DNA from: Palsa-504 sp963705835 | GTDB lineage: Bacteria; Actinomycetota; Actinomycetes; Streptosporangiales; Streptosporangiaceae | Assembly (NCBI GenBank): GCA_963705835.1 | Contig: CAVPLC010000094.1 | Coordinates: 1 to 64,000 of the forward strand | Direction: 5' to 3' | DNA length: 64,000 nt | Shown: piece by piece, positions 24,752 through 33,436 of the stretch | Position numbering within the stretch: the first letter of the stretch is position 1 | Layout: every line of letters starts with the position of its first letter | Translations under genes and position numbers: made by a program | Notes under the pieces: model-generated | The model's database searches: none | What the model saw: the letters and a program-made list of their open reading frames with translations, nothing else | Told to the model about the DNA's origin: nothing

Positions 24752-24798
24752 GCTCGCACAGTAGACCGTCGCTGCGGAAATATGAATACTGTCGGGTA

Positions 24799-26133
24799 AT
24801 GACGGATTCCACCGATCGCCGCACCTGGCGGAACTGGGCCGGGACCGCGACGGCCACTCCCGCGCGCTGGTGCCGGCCGCGAAGCGAGGCCGAGATCTCG
24901 GCCGCGGTCAAGGACGCCGCCTCCGACGGGCTGACCGTCCGCGCGGTGGGCAGCGGGCACTCCTTCACGCCGGCCGCGGCGACCGACGGCGTTGCGCTCG
25001 ACCTGTCGGCCTGGACCGGCGTCGTGGCCGCGGACACCCAGACGGGCCTGGTCACCGTGCGGTCCGGGACCACGCTGCGGGCACTCAACACCGCGCTCGA
25101 CGGTCTCGGGCTGGCCCTGGCCAACCTGGGCGACATCGACGTGCAGACGGTCGCGGGCGCGCTGTCCACCGGGACGCACGGCACCGGTGCCGGGCTGGGC
25201 GGGCTCGCCACCCAGGTCGAGGCTCTCGACCTCGTCCTGGCCGACGGATCCCTGGTGACGTGCTCGGCTTCGACGCGGCCCGAGCTCTTCTCGGCCGCGC
25301 GCGTCGGCCTCGGCGCGCTCGGCGTGATCACGGCGGTGACGCTGCGGTGCGTCCCCGCGTTCACGCTGGCCGCGGACGAGCGCCCGGAGCTGGTCGACGA
25401 GGTCATCGCCCGGTTCGACTCGTTCGTCGCCGCCAACGATCACTTCGAGTTCTACTGGTTCCCCTACGGCCGTAACGCCCTGGTCAAGCGGAACAACCGG
25501 CTCTCGCCCGCCGATGCCGCGTCCGGACGCCGGGCGATGCCCGGGTGGCGGCGGTTCTGGGAGTTCGAGGTGATGGAGAACGGCGCCTTCGGCGCGCTGT
25601 GCCGGCTCGGCCGCGCCGTGCCCCGGTTCATCCCGGCGCTCAACCGGCTCTCCTCGGCCGCGCTCCCCACGCGGTCTTACACGGACGTGTCCTACCGGGT
25701 GTTCGTGACCCCGCGGCGGGTCCACTTCGTCGAGTCCGAGTACGCCGTTCCACGTGAATCACTGGCGGATGTGCTCGCCGAACTGCGCCGGGCCGTGCCG
25801 CGCCTGGCCGACCCGGTCATGTTCCCGGTCGAGGTACGGGTGGCCGCCGCCGACGACATCTGGCTGTCCACCGCCTACGGCCGGGACAGCGCCTACATCG
25901 CGATCCACCAGTACGCCGGGCTGCCCTATCAGGCCTACTTCGACGCGTTCGAGTCCATCGTGGCGAACGTGGCGGGCAGGCCGCACTGGGGCAAGATGCA
26001 CCGGCTGGACGCCGAGCGGCTGCGCCCGCTGTATCCGCGCTTCGATGACTTCCGTCGCGTCCGCGCCGACGTCGACCCCGAGGCCAGATTCGGCAATTCC
26101 TACCTGACCCGGGTCCTCGGGCCGGTCGGCTGA
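24799..26133 (+). CDS. D-arabinono-1,4-lactone oxidase / L-gulonolactone oxidase-type FAD enzyme
   Basis: 444 residues. The N-terminal FAD-binding PCMH domain contains RAVGSGHSFTPAAATDGVAL, GTTLRALNTALDGLGLALAN and GALSTGTHGTGAGLGGLATQ; HG in STGTHGTG is the usual flavin-contacting position. The C-terminal ALO domain ends with YPRFDDFRRVRADVDPEARF then GNSYLTRVLG, the canonical HWGK (here RPHWGKMH) and terminal signature. It oxidises aldonolactones to ascorbate-like products or, in actinobacteria, xylitol/sugar alcohols. The ATG lies 47 bases from the divergent aldolase start. This pair is often adjacent in actinobacteria (from memory). Confidence 0.88.
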   Translation: MTDSTDRRTWRNWAGTATATPARWCRPRSEAEISAAVKDAASDGLTVRAVGSGHSFTPAAATDGVALDLSAWTGVVAADTQTGLVTVRSGTTLRALNTALDGLGLALANLGDIDVQTVAGALSTGTHGTGAGLGGLATQVEALDLVLADGSLVTCSASTRPELFSAARVGLGALGVITAVTLRCVPAFTLAADERPELVDEVIARFDSFVAANDHFEFYWFPYGRNALVKRNNRLSPADAASGRRAMPGWRRFWEFEVMENGAFGALCRLGRAVPRFIPALNRLSSAALPTRSYTDVSYRVFVTPRRVHFVESEYAVPRESLADVLAELRRAVPRLADPVMFPVEVRVAAADDIWLSTAYGRDSAYIAIHQYAGLPYQAYFDAFESIVANVAGRPHWGKMHRLDAERLRPLYPRFDDFRRVRADVDPEARFGNSYLTRVLGPVG

Positions 26134-26370
26134 GCCCTCCGCCCGGGCTGTGGCGCGCCGGGAATCCTTACCGGGTTGTGACGGGCTCGTCCAGGCCGAA
26201 CCGCGCCCGGCGGCGGGGCCGTAGTCCGGGTTAGTGGCCAGTGCTCGCGGCCGCCAGGAAAGATCAGGGCCGGCCGGCCCGCGTCGGCTCCCTGATCACC
26301 GCCTTCTTTCACGTGACGGCCGCGGCACCGGTCCCGGTGTGGTTGAGAGTCCAAGGGGTCGGAGCGGAAC

Positions 26371-26733
26371 ATGAACGGCGGACGCCTTGAGAGCTGGCTG
26401 CGCTGCCCGTGCTGCGTGCGGCGCGCCGAGCACGTGGTCAAGACGATGCGCAGGCGGGTCACGTCCGCGCTGGCCGCGGCCGCGCTGGCGGCCCTGGCGG
26501 CGCTGTGCCTGTCCGGCGGCCCGGTGCAGGCCGAGCCCGCGGCGGGCAGGATCGCGCTGATCGTCATCGCGGTGGCCGCGGTGGCCGCCTTTGCCGCGCT
26601 ACAGGTCTTGGCCAGATCGCGCCACCGGCGGCCGCCAGTCTTTGCCGACTGGCGGACATGGCCGCCTGGTTACGACCCGGAGACCGGCACCTGCGCCGAG
26701 CCGGCGCGCGGGGCCCGGGGCGGCGGCGTTTAA
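26371..26733 (+). CDS. Small membrane protein of unknown function
   Basis: 120 residues. It starts MNGGRLESWLRCPCCVRRAE with a CPCC motif that could bind metal or form a disulfide. Two hydrophobic segments follow (ALAAAALAALAALCLSG and RIALIVIAVAAVAAFAALQV), and the cytoplasmic-looking tail has RPPVFADWRTWPPGYDPETG. It lies 48 bases before the large ATPase on the same strand and may be its membrane partner (inference). The codon pattern supports coding over the longer shadow frame beginning at 26409. Confidence 0.6.
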   Translation: MNGGRLESWLRCPCCVRRAEHVVKTMRRRVTSALAAAALAALAALCLSGGPVQAEPAAGRIALIVIAVAAVAAFAALQVLARSRHRRPPVFADWRTWPPGYDPETGTCAEPARGARGGGV

Positions 26734-26780
26734 GGTATTTGTGTCAGTACGTCGGGAAGGGCCGTCCGTCGGAGCGCGTC

Positions 26781-29777
26781 GTGACGTTAGCGTGGCAGGA
26801 ACTGGACGGGCTTGACGCGTACCGCATCACGGAGATCCCGCGGCGCCTCGAGGCCGGGGACACCCAGACGCCCTCGCACCAGCTGGCCGACCCCGGCCGG
26901 ACGCAGCGGCTCGCGGCCCTGATCGCGGCGTATCACGCCGGCGCCGGAGCCAAGGGCGACGGCACCGGGGCGCTGGCCATGGGCTGGGTCCGGCACCGAG
27001 CCGGGGGGCCGGTCCAGCTTCTCGCGGCAGGCCCGGGGCTGGTCGGCGGCGGCAACGGGGAGCTGTTCTTGACCCTGCCCGGCGGCGCGAAAGCCGAGCC
27101 GCTGCCGGCGGGCACGCTGCCGGCGCTGCTTGGCCAGCTGCCGTGCTGGCGCGCCATCGGCGGGATCAGCGACGGGCTGCTGCCCGACGACGAACGCCGC
27201 CCCGCGGACCGGGCCGCGCCGTCGCTGGAAGAATGCCTGCTCGCCGTGTGGCCGGGGCCGTTCGGCTGGCTGCTGCTCGCCGAACCCGTGGGGGCCGCCG
27301 AGATCGCGGAGATCGCCGACGACGTGGCCCGCCGCGAGCACCTGTCCACCGGCGATTCTGACCGGTTCCCCGAACGAGCCGTGGTGGCGCGCCGGCTTCA
27401 CCTGCGTCACGCCGAGGTGCGCAAGGGCCTTTCGACCGGGCTGTGGCGGGTCTGGCTGGCGGCGGGGGGCGGCGATGCCGACGCCGCGTCACGCGTGGCC
27501 GGGCTCTTCTGCGCGTCGGCCGACCTGGACGGCCTGCCCTACGCCGTGGCCCCGGCCGACGGCGGCGCGCGCGGCCTCCGCGACCTCCTGAAGGACGCGG
27601 GCCCGGCCGCCGCCGGGGGGGACGCGGCCCTCGGCTGCCCCTTCTACGCCAGCACCGAGCTGATCGCGGCCCTGACCAGGCCGCCGGAGCACGAGGTTCC
27701 CGGCGTGCGGCTGGTGCTCCGGCCGGACTTCGACGTCACCCAGGAGGAATACGCCACGCCGCGCGAGGTGATCGCGGTCGGCGAGATCCTGGACCGGAGC
27801 CACCGTCCCGCCGGGCCGCTGGTGCTGCCGCTCGACTCGCTGAACCGTCACGTGTTCGTCTGCGGGGCCACCGGCGCCGGAAAGTCGCAGAGCGTGCGCG
27901 CCCTGCTCGAGGCCGCCACCGGGGCCGGGATCCCGTGGCTGGTGGTCGAGCCGGCCAAGGCGGAGTACCGGCTGATGGCCGCGCGCCTGGCCGCCGCCGT
28001 CGCGGGTGGCCCCCCGGCTACCGAGGTGGTGCGGATCAGGCCGGGCGAGTCGGACGCGATCGCGGCCGGCCTGAACCCGCTGGAACCCGCGCCGGACGAG
28101 GCGGGCCGCCGCTTCCCGCTGCAGACCCACGCGGATCTGGTCAAGGCCCTGTTCATCGCGTCCTTCCGGTCCGACGAGCCGTTCCCGCAGGTCCTGAGCG
28201 CCGCGCTGACCAGGGTGTACGAGGACGCCGGGTGGGATCTGGCGCTCGGCGAGAGCGTTGCGGCCGATCCGAACCCCCGCTACCCGAACCTCACCGACCT
28301 GCAGCGGGCCGCGGTGCGGATCGTGCAGGAGATCGGCTACAGCCAGCGGGTCACCGACGACGTGCTCGGCTTCATCAAGGTGCGGCTGTCCAGCCTGCGG
28401 CTCGGCACCACCGGCCGGTTCCTCGAAGGTGGCCACCAGCTCGACTTCGGCCGGCTGCTGCGGACCCAGGCGGTGCTCGAGATCGAGGACGTGGGCGACG
28501 ACAGCGACAAGGCGTTCCTCATGGGGACCGTGCTGATCAGGCTGGTCGAGCACCTGCGGATGGCGAACCGGGCCCAGCCGGCCAGCCCGGTCAGGCTGCG
28601 CCACCTCACGGTCATCGAGGAGGCGCACCGGCTGCTCCGCCGCCAGGAAGCCGGCCGCGCGGACGGCGCGGCGGCGCACGCCGTGGAAATGTTCGCGGGC
28701 CTGCTCGCCGAGATCCGCGCCTACGGCGAGGGGCTCATCATCGCCGAGCAGATCCCGGAACGCCTCATCGCCGACGTCATCAAGAACACGGCGGTGAAGA
28801 TCACCCACCGTCTCCCGGCGGCCGACGACCGCGACGCCGTGGGCGCGACCATGAACATGACCGCGGCGCAGAACCGCTACCTGGTCACGCTGCGCCCCGG
28901 CGAGGCCGCCGTATTCGCCGACGGCATGGACTATCCGCTGCTGGCGCGGATGCCCGACGGCACCGGCCGTGAGGCAGGCGTCCAGGCCGTCACCGCGACC
29001 TCGGCCGGGGTGGTCCGGCCGCGCAGCACGACGTGCGGCGCGGACTGCGCGGGCCGGCCGTGCACGCTGCGGGACATGCGCATCGCCCAGCGCGCCCTCG
29101 ACGAGTACCCGGGGATCAGGCTGTGGGCCGAGCTGTCGGTCCTGGCCCACCTGACCGGCTGGCCCATGCCGGTACCGAGGACGGCGCTGGCCTCACTGCT
29201 GCAGATGATGCCGTCCCGGTTGCGGGACTGCGCCATATCCCACGGCGTGGACGCGGCGCTCGACGTCCGGGTGCCGGTCATCGCCGCCCGCGTCAGCCCC
29301 ATCGGCCTCGCCGCCCACGTCAGCACGGCGATCAGGGCCAGGGTCTCCCGCGGGAGCTGGCTGTGCCAGCGGGAAGAACCCAGATGGCTCGCTCCCGCGT
29401 ACCAGTGGACGCTCGTCCTCGACACGCTCAAGGCGGCCGACCGGAAGAACCCCGGAGCCGGCCCGCACCCGCGGAGCGCGGAGTGGGAGCGGACCTACGG
29501 CCAGGCCATCGCCGGCGATACCTGCGCTCGCCAGGTGGGGACGGTGCAGCGGTGGTACGACACCGCGCAGCGGGATGAGCGCGAGGTCCGGGCCGTCGCG
29601 TTCGGCGTGGACAGCCCGTCGGCCATCGAGAGGGCGGCCGGCGCCAGCGCGGGGGACGACGACTTCGAGGAGCGGCTCACCGGATACCTCGACCAGTTCG
29701 TCGACTGCCGCTGGCCGCGGCTCTACCTGACCCGCGTGACCCCGGACCCGCTGGCCGATCCGCCGGACCAGCGGTAG
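26781..29777 (+). CDS. Large ATP-binding protein, HerA/FtsK-like (DUF87) ATPase
   Basis: 998 residues from GTG 26781, with GGAG six bases upstream; the frame is open to 26409 but that part is a shadow. The first 330 residues are a poorly conserved domain. Walker A is VFVCGATGAGKSQSVRALL (about 360) and is followed by VVEPAKAEYRLMAARL. Walker B is LTVIEEAHRLLRRQE (about 615), with GEGLIIAEQIPERLIADVIK then NTAVKITHRLPAADDRDAVG as sensor segments. A TTCGADCAGRPCT zinc-like motif lies near 755, followed by a C-terminal helical region. HerA/VirB4-type ATPases pump DNA or protein, and relatives occur in DNA processing, conjugation and phage defence. Nothing nearby decides which; only the small membrane protein precedes it. 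Confidence 0.75.
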   Translation: MTLAWQELDGLDAYRITEIPRRLEAGDTQTPSHQLADPGRTQRLAALIAAYHAGAGAKGDGTGALAMGWVRHRAGGPVQLLAAGPGLVGGGNGELFLTLPGGAKAEPLPAGTLPALLGQLPCWRAIGGISDGLLPDDERRPADRAAPSLEECLLAVWPGPFGWLLLAEPVGAAEIAEIADDVARREHLSTGDSDRFPERAVVARRLHLRHAEVRKGLSTGLWRVWLAAGGGDADAASRVAGLFCASADLDGLPYAVAPADGGARGLRDLLKDAGPAAAGGDAALGCPFYASTELIAALTRPPEHEVPGVRLVLRPDFDVTQEEYATPREVIAVGEILDRSHRPAGPLVLPLDSLNRHVFVCGATGAGKSQSVRALLEAATGAGIPWLVVEPAKAEYRLMAARLAAAVAGGPPATEVVRIRPGESDAIAAGLNPLEPAPDEAGRRFPLQTHADLVKALFIASFRSDEPFPQVLSAALTRVYEDAGWDLALGESVAADPNPRYPNLTDLQRAAVRIVQEIGYSQRVTDDVLGFIKVRLSSLRLGTTGRFLEGGHQLDFGRLLRTQAVLEIEDVGDDSDKAFLMGTVLIRLVEHLRMANRAQPASPVRLRHLTVIEEAHRLLRRQEAGRADGAAAHAVEMFAGLLAEIRAYGEGLIIAEQIPERLIADVIKNTAVKITHRLPAADDRDAVGATMNMTAAQNRYLVTLRPGEAAVFADGMDYPLLARMPDGTGREAGVQAVTATSAGVVRPRSTTCGADCAGRPCTLRDMRIAQRALDEYPGIRLWAELSVLAHLTGWPMPVPRTALASLLQMMPSRLRDCAISHGVDAALDVRVPVIAARVSPIGLAAHVSTAIRARVSRGSWLCQREEPRWLAPAYQWTLVLDTLKAADRKNPGAGPHPRSAEWERTYGQAIAGDTCARQVGTVQRWYDTAQRDEREVRAVAFGVDSPSAIERAAGASAGDDDFEERLTGYLDQFVDCRWPRLYLTRVTPDPLADPPDQR

Positions 29778-29797
29778 GCCCTGGTTATCCGGCCGGT

Positions 29798-29900
29798 TAT
29801 CCACAACTTAATCCACAGACATGTGCATGGGATTGCCGGTAACCGCATGCATCCAGGGCGGTTACGCTCAGAGTTATCCACAGTACGCGCTTGTGGAGAA
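29798..29900. promoter_or_regulatory. Cluster of DnaA boxes between convergent genes
   Basis: Two perfect TTATCCACA boxes are at 29798-29806 and 29874-29882. Two 8-of-9 matches are TAATCCACA at 29810-29818 and, on the minus strand, TTCTCCACA at 29892-29900. Four boxes in about 100 bases is far above chance in this GC-rich block. The flanking genes converge, so promoter function is unlikely. Confidence 0.6.
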
Positions 29901-29905
29901 CGCGA

Positions 29906-29931
29906 TCGGCGCCCGCGATCGCGGGCGCCGA
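29906..29931. terminator. 26-base perfect palindrome
   Basis: A perfect palindrome centred on GCGATCGC, with half-site TCGGCGCCCGCGA. It lies between the stops of two convergent genes, where a bidirectional terminator would be expected, but there is no T run on either side. It directly follows the DnaA-box cluster. Confidence 0.5.
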
Positions 29932-29943
29932 CCGTGTGCTGCT

Positions 29944-29985
29944 GCCCCCGGAGGGGCTCCGCCCCCCGGACCTCCCCGGGGACCG
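29944..29985. repeat. GC-rich dispersed repeat, copy B
   Basis: GCCCCCGGAGGGGCTCCGCC then CCCCGGACCTCCCCGGGG forms overlapping inverted repeats, related in style to the elements at 23382, 32483, 42936 and 45163. It ends at the stop of the DUF5324-like gene. Confidence 0.5.
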
Positions 29986-29987
29986 CG

Positions 29988-30575
29988 TTAGCTGCCGGGT
30001 GTCGCCACCCGGCCGTTGACCTCTGACCGGTCGGCCGCCTCACCGCCGGACTCGCCGTCCTGGTCGCGTTCCTCATCGGCCGATTCGGTGGCCTCCTTGG
30101 CCTCCGCGGTGGCGCTGGCGTAGCGGCGGCGCATCGCGATGGCCGCCGTCGTGCCCGCAGCGGCCATCACCGCGCCGATGCCGAGCAGCCAGCGCCAGTC
30201 GACAAGCCTGCGGATCCCGGACTTACCCGGCTTGGCGGCCTCCGGCCGGACCTGGCGGGCGGTGGAGCGCAGCATCGAGGAGACCTTCGGCGCGACCGAG
30301 GTGGTGACGGCCTCGGCGGCGTCCTCCAGGCGCGGCGCGGCCCATTCACGGGCGCCCTGAACGGCGCCCTCCACACGCGGCCCGGCCCATTCACGCGCGC
30401 CTTCCACACGCGGCCCGGCCCATTGCCTCGCGCCCTGAACGCCCTGGCGTACTCCCTGTACCGCGGCCGTTCCCGCGCGCTTTCCCACCGGGACAGCCTG
30501 GGCCGCCGCGTCTTTAGCGCGCACGCCGACCGTGGCCATCCCGCTGGCGGTGCGGTTGGTCTTGAATAGGGACAC
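29988..30575 (-). CDS. DUF5324-like membrane-anchored protein
   Basis: 195 residues. MSLFKTNRTASGMATVGVRA opens an Ala-rich amphipathic region with about three near-repeats of GAREWAGPRVE (GARQWAGPRVE, GAREWAGPRVE, GAREWAAPRLE). A single transmembrane helix WLLGIGAVMAAAGTTAAIAM lies near residue 130-150, followed by an acidic tail (ESADEERDQDGESGGE). The sequence order and its position beside ppiA recall the DUF5324 proteins of Streptomyces near the origin; this is from memory. Function unknown. It is divergent from ppiA, with 149 bases between the starts. Confidence 0.7.
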   Translation of the reverse strand: MSLFKTNRTASGMATVGVRAKDAAAQAVPVGKRAGTAAVQGVRQGVQGARQWAGPRVEGAREWAGPRVEGAVQGAREWAAPRLEDAAEAVTTSVAPKVSSMLRSTARQVRPEAAKPGKSGIRRLVDWRWLLGIGAVMAAAGTTAAIAMRRRYASATAEAKEATESADEERDQDGESGGEAADRSEVNGRVATPGS

Positions 30576-30724
30576 TGTGAACCTCCCGAGCGTAATCCCA
30601 TTACCACAGGCTTCCCGTCCGGGCTGGGTTCAACCATCCCGCGCTACCGGTACGGTGAGGACTGAAGGGAATTTACCGCCCGGAAACGCAAGGCCACCCG
30701 ATGGCCGTACGAGGAGTCAACCGC

Positions 30725-31249
30725 ATGACAGACACGCTGACGGCTACGTTGCAGACGAACCAGGGAAATATCGTCGTCCGCCTTTTCCCTGACCACGCAC
30801 CGAAGACCGTGCGCAACTTCGTGGAGCTGGCCGAGGGCGGCAGGCAGTGGACCGATCCTCGCACCGGCCGCGCGACCACGGGCAAGCTGTACGACGGGAC
30901 CGTCTTCCACCGGGTCATCCCCGACTTCATGATCCAGGGCGGGGATCCGCTCGGCAGCGGCCGGGGCGGCCCCGGGTACGAGTTCGCCGACGAGTTCCAT
31001 CCCGACCTGCGCTTCGACCGGCCCTACCTGCTCGCGATGGCCAACGCCGGGCCCGGCACCAACGGCTCGCAGTTCTTCATCACGGTCGCCCCCACCCCGT
31101 GGCTCAACGGGAAGCACACCATCTTCGGCGAGGTCATCGAGGGCGCCAACGTGGTCGACCGGATCAGCCGGCTCAAGACCGGCAGCCAGGACCGGCCCGT
31201 GGAAGACGTGACCATCGAGTCGGTCGCCATCGAACGCACCACCAGCTGA
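30725..31249 (+). CDS. ppiA: Peptidyl-prolyl cis-trans isomerase (cyclophilin A type)
   Basis: 174 residues. The cyclophilin core includes TVRNFVELAEGG, LYDGTVFHRVIPDFMIQGGD with the catalytic Arg and aromatic cluster, GPGYEFADEF, LAMANAGPGTNGSQFFITVA and TPWLNGKHTIFGEVIEG. There is no signal peptide, so it is cytoplasmic. GAGGAG nine bases before ATG 30725 decides the start over 30701. In Mycobacterium ppiA also precedes crgA and the pkn/fha cluster near the origin, so the order is conserved. Confidence 0.95.
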   Translation: MTDTLTATLQTNQGNIVVRLFPDHAPKTVRNFVELAEGGRQWTDPRTGRATTGKLYDGTVFHRVIPDFMIQGGDPLGSGRGGPGYEFADEFHPDLRFDRPYLLAMANAGPGTNGSQFFITVAPTPWLNGKHTIFGEVIEGANVVDRISRLKTGSQDRPVEDVTIESVAIERTTS

Positions 31250-31262
31250 TTGGGCCAAGGTC

Positions 31263-32208
31263 GTGAACACGCCCAGCGCTCCCGGATCGGGCGAGTCGGG
31301 ACAATGGGACCAGCCGGGAGGCCCGGCGGGAGAGGCGTCGGCGGTCCCCACCTGTTACCGGCACCCGGGCCGGGAGACGTACGTCTCCTGCGTCCGGTGC
31401 GGACGTCACGCGTGCCCCGACTGCATGCGCTCGGCCTCCGTGGGCCAGCAGTGCGTAGACTGCGTCGGCCAGGGCGCGCGGAGCACCAGGCAGGCCAGGA
31501 CCGCGTTCGGCGGCCGTCCGGCCGCCAGAGCGGTCGTGACCTGGACGCTGGTCGCGATCAACGTCGCCATCTTCCTGGTCACCTGGGTCCGTCCCGGCAT
31601 CGTCAACAACCTGGAGATGCTCGGGTACGCCTCCTACGGGGCGGGCGGTCCGCTGCACGGCGTCGCCGCAGGCGAATGGTACCGGCTGATCACCTCGGCG
31701 TTCGTGGTCCCTGGCGACGCCTGGAGCGGCCTGGGATTCGTGGACATCCTGTTCAACATGTGGGCCCTGATCTTCGTGGGCCCGGCCCTCGAGGGCCAGC
31801 TCGGCCGGATGCGCTTCCTCGCCGTCTACCTGCTCAGCGCGGTCGGCGGCGCGGTCACGTACTACTTCCTCGCGCCCCAGAATCACGCCGCCGCCGGCGC
31901 CTCGGGTGCCATCTACGGCCTGTTCGGCGCCTGGTTCGTGGTAGCCAGGCGACTCCGGGTCGACAGCCGTGGGATCGTCACGCTGATCGCCATCAACCTG
32001 GCCCTCAGCTTCTGGTTCCGCAGCGCTCATCGCGTGGCAGGACCATATCGGCGGGCTGCTGACCGGGGCGCTCCTCACCGTGGCCTACGCGTACGCGCCA
32101 CGCAAGAACCAGGCCGCGCTGCAGGTGCTGGCCACGGTCGCGGTGGTGGCCGTGCTGGTGATCGCGGTCCTGGTCAGGAACGGCCAGCTGACCGGGGCGG
32201 GCGTCTGA
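31263..32208 (+). CDS. Rhomboid family intramembrane serine protease with N-terminal zinc-binding domain (frameshift near 32025)
   Basis: The N-terminal 60 residues hold a B-box-like zinc module: CYRHPGRETYVSCVRCGRHA, CPDCMRS and QQCVDCV. Transmembrane helices follow, with WYRLITSAFVVPG, FNMWALIFVGPALEG and the catalytic Ser loop AGASGAIYGLFGAWFV. The open frame then loses homology after NLALSFWF. The expected helix with the catalytic His (LIAWQDHIGGLLTGALL) and the C-terminus (RNGQLTGAGV) are in the next frame, ending at 32208. One base is therefore gained or lost around 32025. The rest is intact, so sequencing error is as likely as inactivation. Start GTG 31263 is 13 bases after ppiA. Confidence 0.85.
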
Positions 32209-32211
32209 CCG

Positions 32212-32463
32212 TCATCGCCACCGGGTGGACAGGGTGACGCCGGCGATGATGAACGCGAAGCCCACCACGAGGTTCCAGTTGCCTATGGCCGACAGGCCCG
32301 GGATGGCGTTCTGGCTGATGTAGTACGCCGCGATCCAGGCCAGGCCGACGACCAGGAGGACCACGATGGTCGGGCCGACCCACGGCGGGCTGACCTTCCG
32401 CTTCGCCGACTTCGGCGGCGGAGGCGTGTAGACCGTCCTCTTGCGGACGCGCGACTTGGGCAC
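32212..32463 (-). CDS. crgA: Cell division protein CrgA
   Basis: 83 residues from GTG 32463, with AGGAGG just upstream; the longer frame to 32529 lies over a GC-rich repeat. VPKSRVRKRTVYTPPP is the conserved CrgA N-terminus. It is followed by two transmembrane helices (WVGPTIVVLLVVGLAWIAAY, LVVGFAFIIAGVTLS) separated by a short loop YISQNAIPGLSAIGNWN. CrgA is an actinobacteria-specific divisome protein that binds FtsZ and penicillin-binding proteins and coordinates septation with peptidoglycan synthesis. The gene is convergent with the rhomboid, with stops four bases apart. Confidence 0.93.
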   Translation of the reverse strand: MPKSRVRKRTVYTPPPPKSAKRKVSPPWVGPTIVVLLVVGLAWIAAYYISQNAIPGLSAIGNWNLVVGFAFIIAGVTLSTRWR

Positions 32464-32482
32464 GACGGCCTCCTGGGTAGCA

Positions 32483-32524
32483 AACCCCCTTGGGGGGTCC
32501 GGGGCTTTTCGGTTCGTTCCCCGG
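32483..32524. repeat. GC-rich dispersed repeat, copy C
   Basis: ACCCCCTTGGGGGGTCCGGG hairpin, then a short spacer and TTCCCCGGGA. It lies upstream of crgA. Confidence 0.45.
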
Positions 32525-32594
32525 GACAAACACCAGCGATGCGGAACCTAAGCGTAGCCGCTCGCGGGTGTGGTCGCCTCGACCCTCGTTCCCC

Positions 32595-32642
32595 GACAGT
32601 TTCCCGGACAGTTCCCCGGACAGTTCCCCGGACAGTTCCCCG
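32595..32642. repeat. 12-base tandem repeat, four units
   Basis: The units are GACAGTTTCCCG, then GACAGTTCCCCG three times, with a further partial GACAGG. The array lies in the intergenic space between crgA and the sortase gene, about 80-130 bases upstream of the sortase start. It could be a regulator-binding array or simple slippage product. Confidence 0.75.
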
Positions 32643-32725
32643 GACAGGGTGGTTACTAATAGATATCATTCAGATCCTCTGAGTGAGCGCACTCAGCCGC
32701 CGAAATCGACACGAATGGATGAGCC

Positions 32726-33367
32726 GTGCGACTGGTTATCCGCGCCGCCGGGGAGATCTTCCTGACCCTCGGCGTGATCGGCTTGCTCTTCATCGGCTAC
32801 CTGGTCTGGGGGACCGCGATGCGCGCCGACTCAGCCCAGCGTCAGTTCGCCAACGAGCTGAACGAGCAATGGGGGAAGGACCCGGCCGGCGGCGGCGGCC
32901 TGCACGCGGGCCCGGAACAGTTCGACGTCGCCGTCGGGCAGCCGTTCGCGTTCATCCGGATCCCGGCCTTCGGGCCGGACTGGCGGTTCACCGTGATCCA
33001 GGGCACCGCCCTGGCCCAGCTCGACGTGAGCCCCGGGCACGTGCCGGGCACCCAGTGGCCGGGACAGCTCGGCAACTTCGCCGTGGCGGGACACCGGGTC
33101 ACGGCGGGCAACCCGTTCTGGTCGCTGCCCTCGCTGAGCGACGGCGACCTGGTGTACGTCCAGACCCGGCTCAACAACTACACCTACCGGGTCATCGGCA
33201 AGCAGTACGTGCTGCCGACCGATCTCGGGGCGCTCGACCCAGTACCTGGCCATCCGGGGCAGCGCCCGGCCAAGAGGCTGATCACCCTGATCACCTGCGA
33301 TCCCGCCTGGACCGGCACGCACCGGGTCATCGTCACCGGCGTCCTCGTCGCCGCCATACGGCGCTGA
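32726..33367 (+). CDS. Class E sortase
   Basis: 213 residues. An N-terminal signal anchor EIFLTLGVIGLLFIGYLVWG is followed by an extracellular sortase barrel. Catalytic His is in FAVAGHRVTAGNPFW, Cys in LITLITCDPAWTG and Arg in THRVIVTG. QFDVAVGQPFAFIRIPAFGP is the usual strand leading into the domain. Class E sortases of high-GC actinobacteria recognise LAXTG-type signals and attach surface proteins to peptidoglycan (family knowledge). The GTG start is chosen by conservation. No pilin or LAXTG substrate is adjacent. A sortase at this position next to crgA and the kinases is conserved in Streptomyces-type genomes. Confidence 0.9.
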   Translation: MRLVIRAAGEIFLTLGVIGLLFIGYLVWGTAMRADSAQRQFANELNEQWGKDPAGGGGLHAGPEQFDVAVGQPFAFIRIPAFGPDWRFTVIQGTALAQLDVSPGHVPGTQWPGQLGNFAVAGHRVTAGNPFWSLPSLSDGDLVYVQTRLNNYTYRVIGKQYVLPTDLGALDPVPGHPGQRPAKRLITLITCDPAWTGTHRVIVTGVLVAAIRR

Positions 33368-33436
33368 CGACCACACGGGTGTTTGACGACCACACGAGCA
33401 TTTGACGACCGCACGAGCATGTAAGGAGCAGAGCCC

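Noticed and set aside
26781..29777. Antiphage defence system built on HerA
   Set aside because: No nuclease, Sir2 or other effector accompanies the ATPase; the family is too broad to claim defence.
29778..29987. Chromosomal replication origin oriC
   Set aside because: dnaA, dnaN, gyrB and recF are absent from the window and only four boxes are seen; reported instead as a DnaA-box cluster.
32595..32642. Possible CRISPR array (also considered for 42986-43075)
   Set aside because: The repeats are directly abutting with no unique spacers, too few and too short, and no cas genes are present.
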